Shown: one piece after another, positions 21,340 through 21,384 of the stretch | How the letters are laid out: every line of letters begins with the position of its first letter | Numbering within the stretch: the stretch's first letter is position 1 | NCBI GenBank assembly: GCA_964472275.1 | Contig: CAYYJN010000032.1 | Location: 1-21,384 of the forward strand | Origin: JAFDVN01 sp964472275 | Lineage (GTDB): Bacteria; Acidobacteriota; Holophagae; Holophagales; Holophagaceae | DNA: 21,384 nt | Direction: 5' to 3' | Translations under genes and position numbers: made by a program | The notes under the pieces: model-generated | What the model saw: only the letters and a program-made list of their open reading frames with translations | What the model was told of the DNA's origin: nothing | Database searches by the model: none

Positions 21340-21384
21340 GGTCCCATCGTCTAGCGGTTAGGACACCGCCCTCTCACGGCGGGA
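21340..21384 (+). tRNA. tRNA-Glu (anticodon CTC), 3' part cut by window end
   Basis: The visible 5' part has acceptor strand GGTCCCA, D arm GTCT/GGAC with AGCGGTTA loop, and anticodon stem CCGCC/GGCGG around CTCTCAC, giving anticodon CTC (codon GAG, Glu). It begins 17 nt after tRNA-Gln and is probably co-transcribed. The T arm and 3' acceptor are outside the window, so the exact start rests on analogy. Confidence 0.92.

Overview
The window is chromosomal DNA of high GC content that codes densely on both strands. It looks like a Gram-negative bacterium with lipopolysaccharide-type heptose metabolism (rfaE1), type IV pilus twitching (pilT), Tat export (tatA) and an ETF:quinone oxidoreductase. 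My best guess, inferred from protein character and not checked by any search, is Acidobacteriota of the Holophagae/Geothrix type. The 100-N run at 12858-12957 shows it is a draft assembly.

Layout. At 1-2475 (minus), typA is followed by a ydcF-like gene that runs off the left edge. At 2643-4254 (plus) are pilT and an HU/IHF gene. At 4434-6118 (minus), tmk overlaps holB. At 6194-7985 (plus) are a zinc-ribbon/GYF-like protein and a secreted proline-rich protein. A long minus-strand run at 12377-8109 encodes a Tat-type metallophosphoesterase, a Tat-type Rieske protein, a DUF2231 membrane protein, TatA, an ECF sigma factor fused to a membrane segment and an RskA-like outer domain, a Trm112-like protein and the heptose kinase RfaE1. 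At 14717-12799 (minus) is ETF-QO, split by an artificial gap, followed by a 61-aa membrane ORF and a decayed copy of the ETF-QO tail. At 14770-16680 (plus), four genes are chained by ATGA overlaps: a PTPS/QueD-like protein without zinc ligands, a membrane-anchored rhodanese, a MauE/DoxX-like protein and a small signal peptidase I. Then come murA, prs, a methyltransferase and a degenerate AMP-ligase-like protein (all plus), a 61-aa conserved-looking protein (minus), tRNA-Gln(CTG) and a partial tRNA-Glu(CTC).

The coding content is mostly housekeeping: translation GTPase, replication clamp loader, nucleotide synthesis, cell wall and LPS precursors. Two things stand out. First, the sigma/RskA fusion appears to be a membrane-tethered transcription factor sitting in an operon of exported redox and hydrolase proteins together with tatA. 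Second, four intergenic spacers (4256-4430, 7991-8106, 12466-12539, 18024-18105) each hold a long inverted repeat whose arms are degenerate tandem repeats of about 7-9 nt. Two of these share a TTCAAGG loop and end in T-runs, as terminators do.

The N gap is flanked by identical 55-nt copies (12803-12857 and 12958-13012). Removing the Ns and one copy gives one uninterrupted 587-aa ETF-QO, so the gap is almost certainly an assembler k-mer overlap and not missing sequence.
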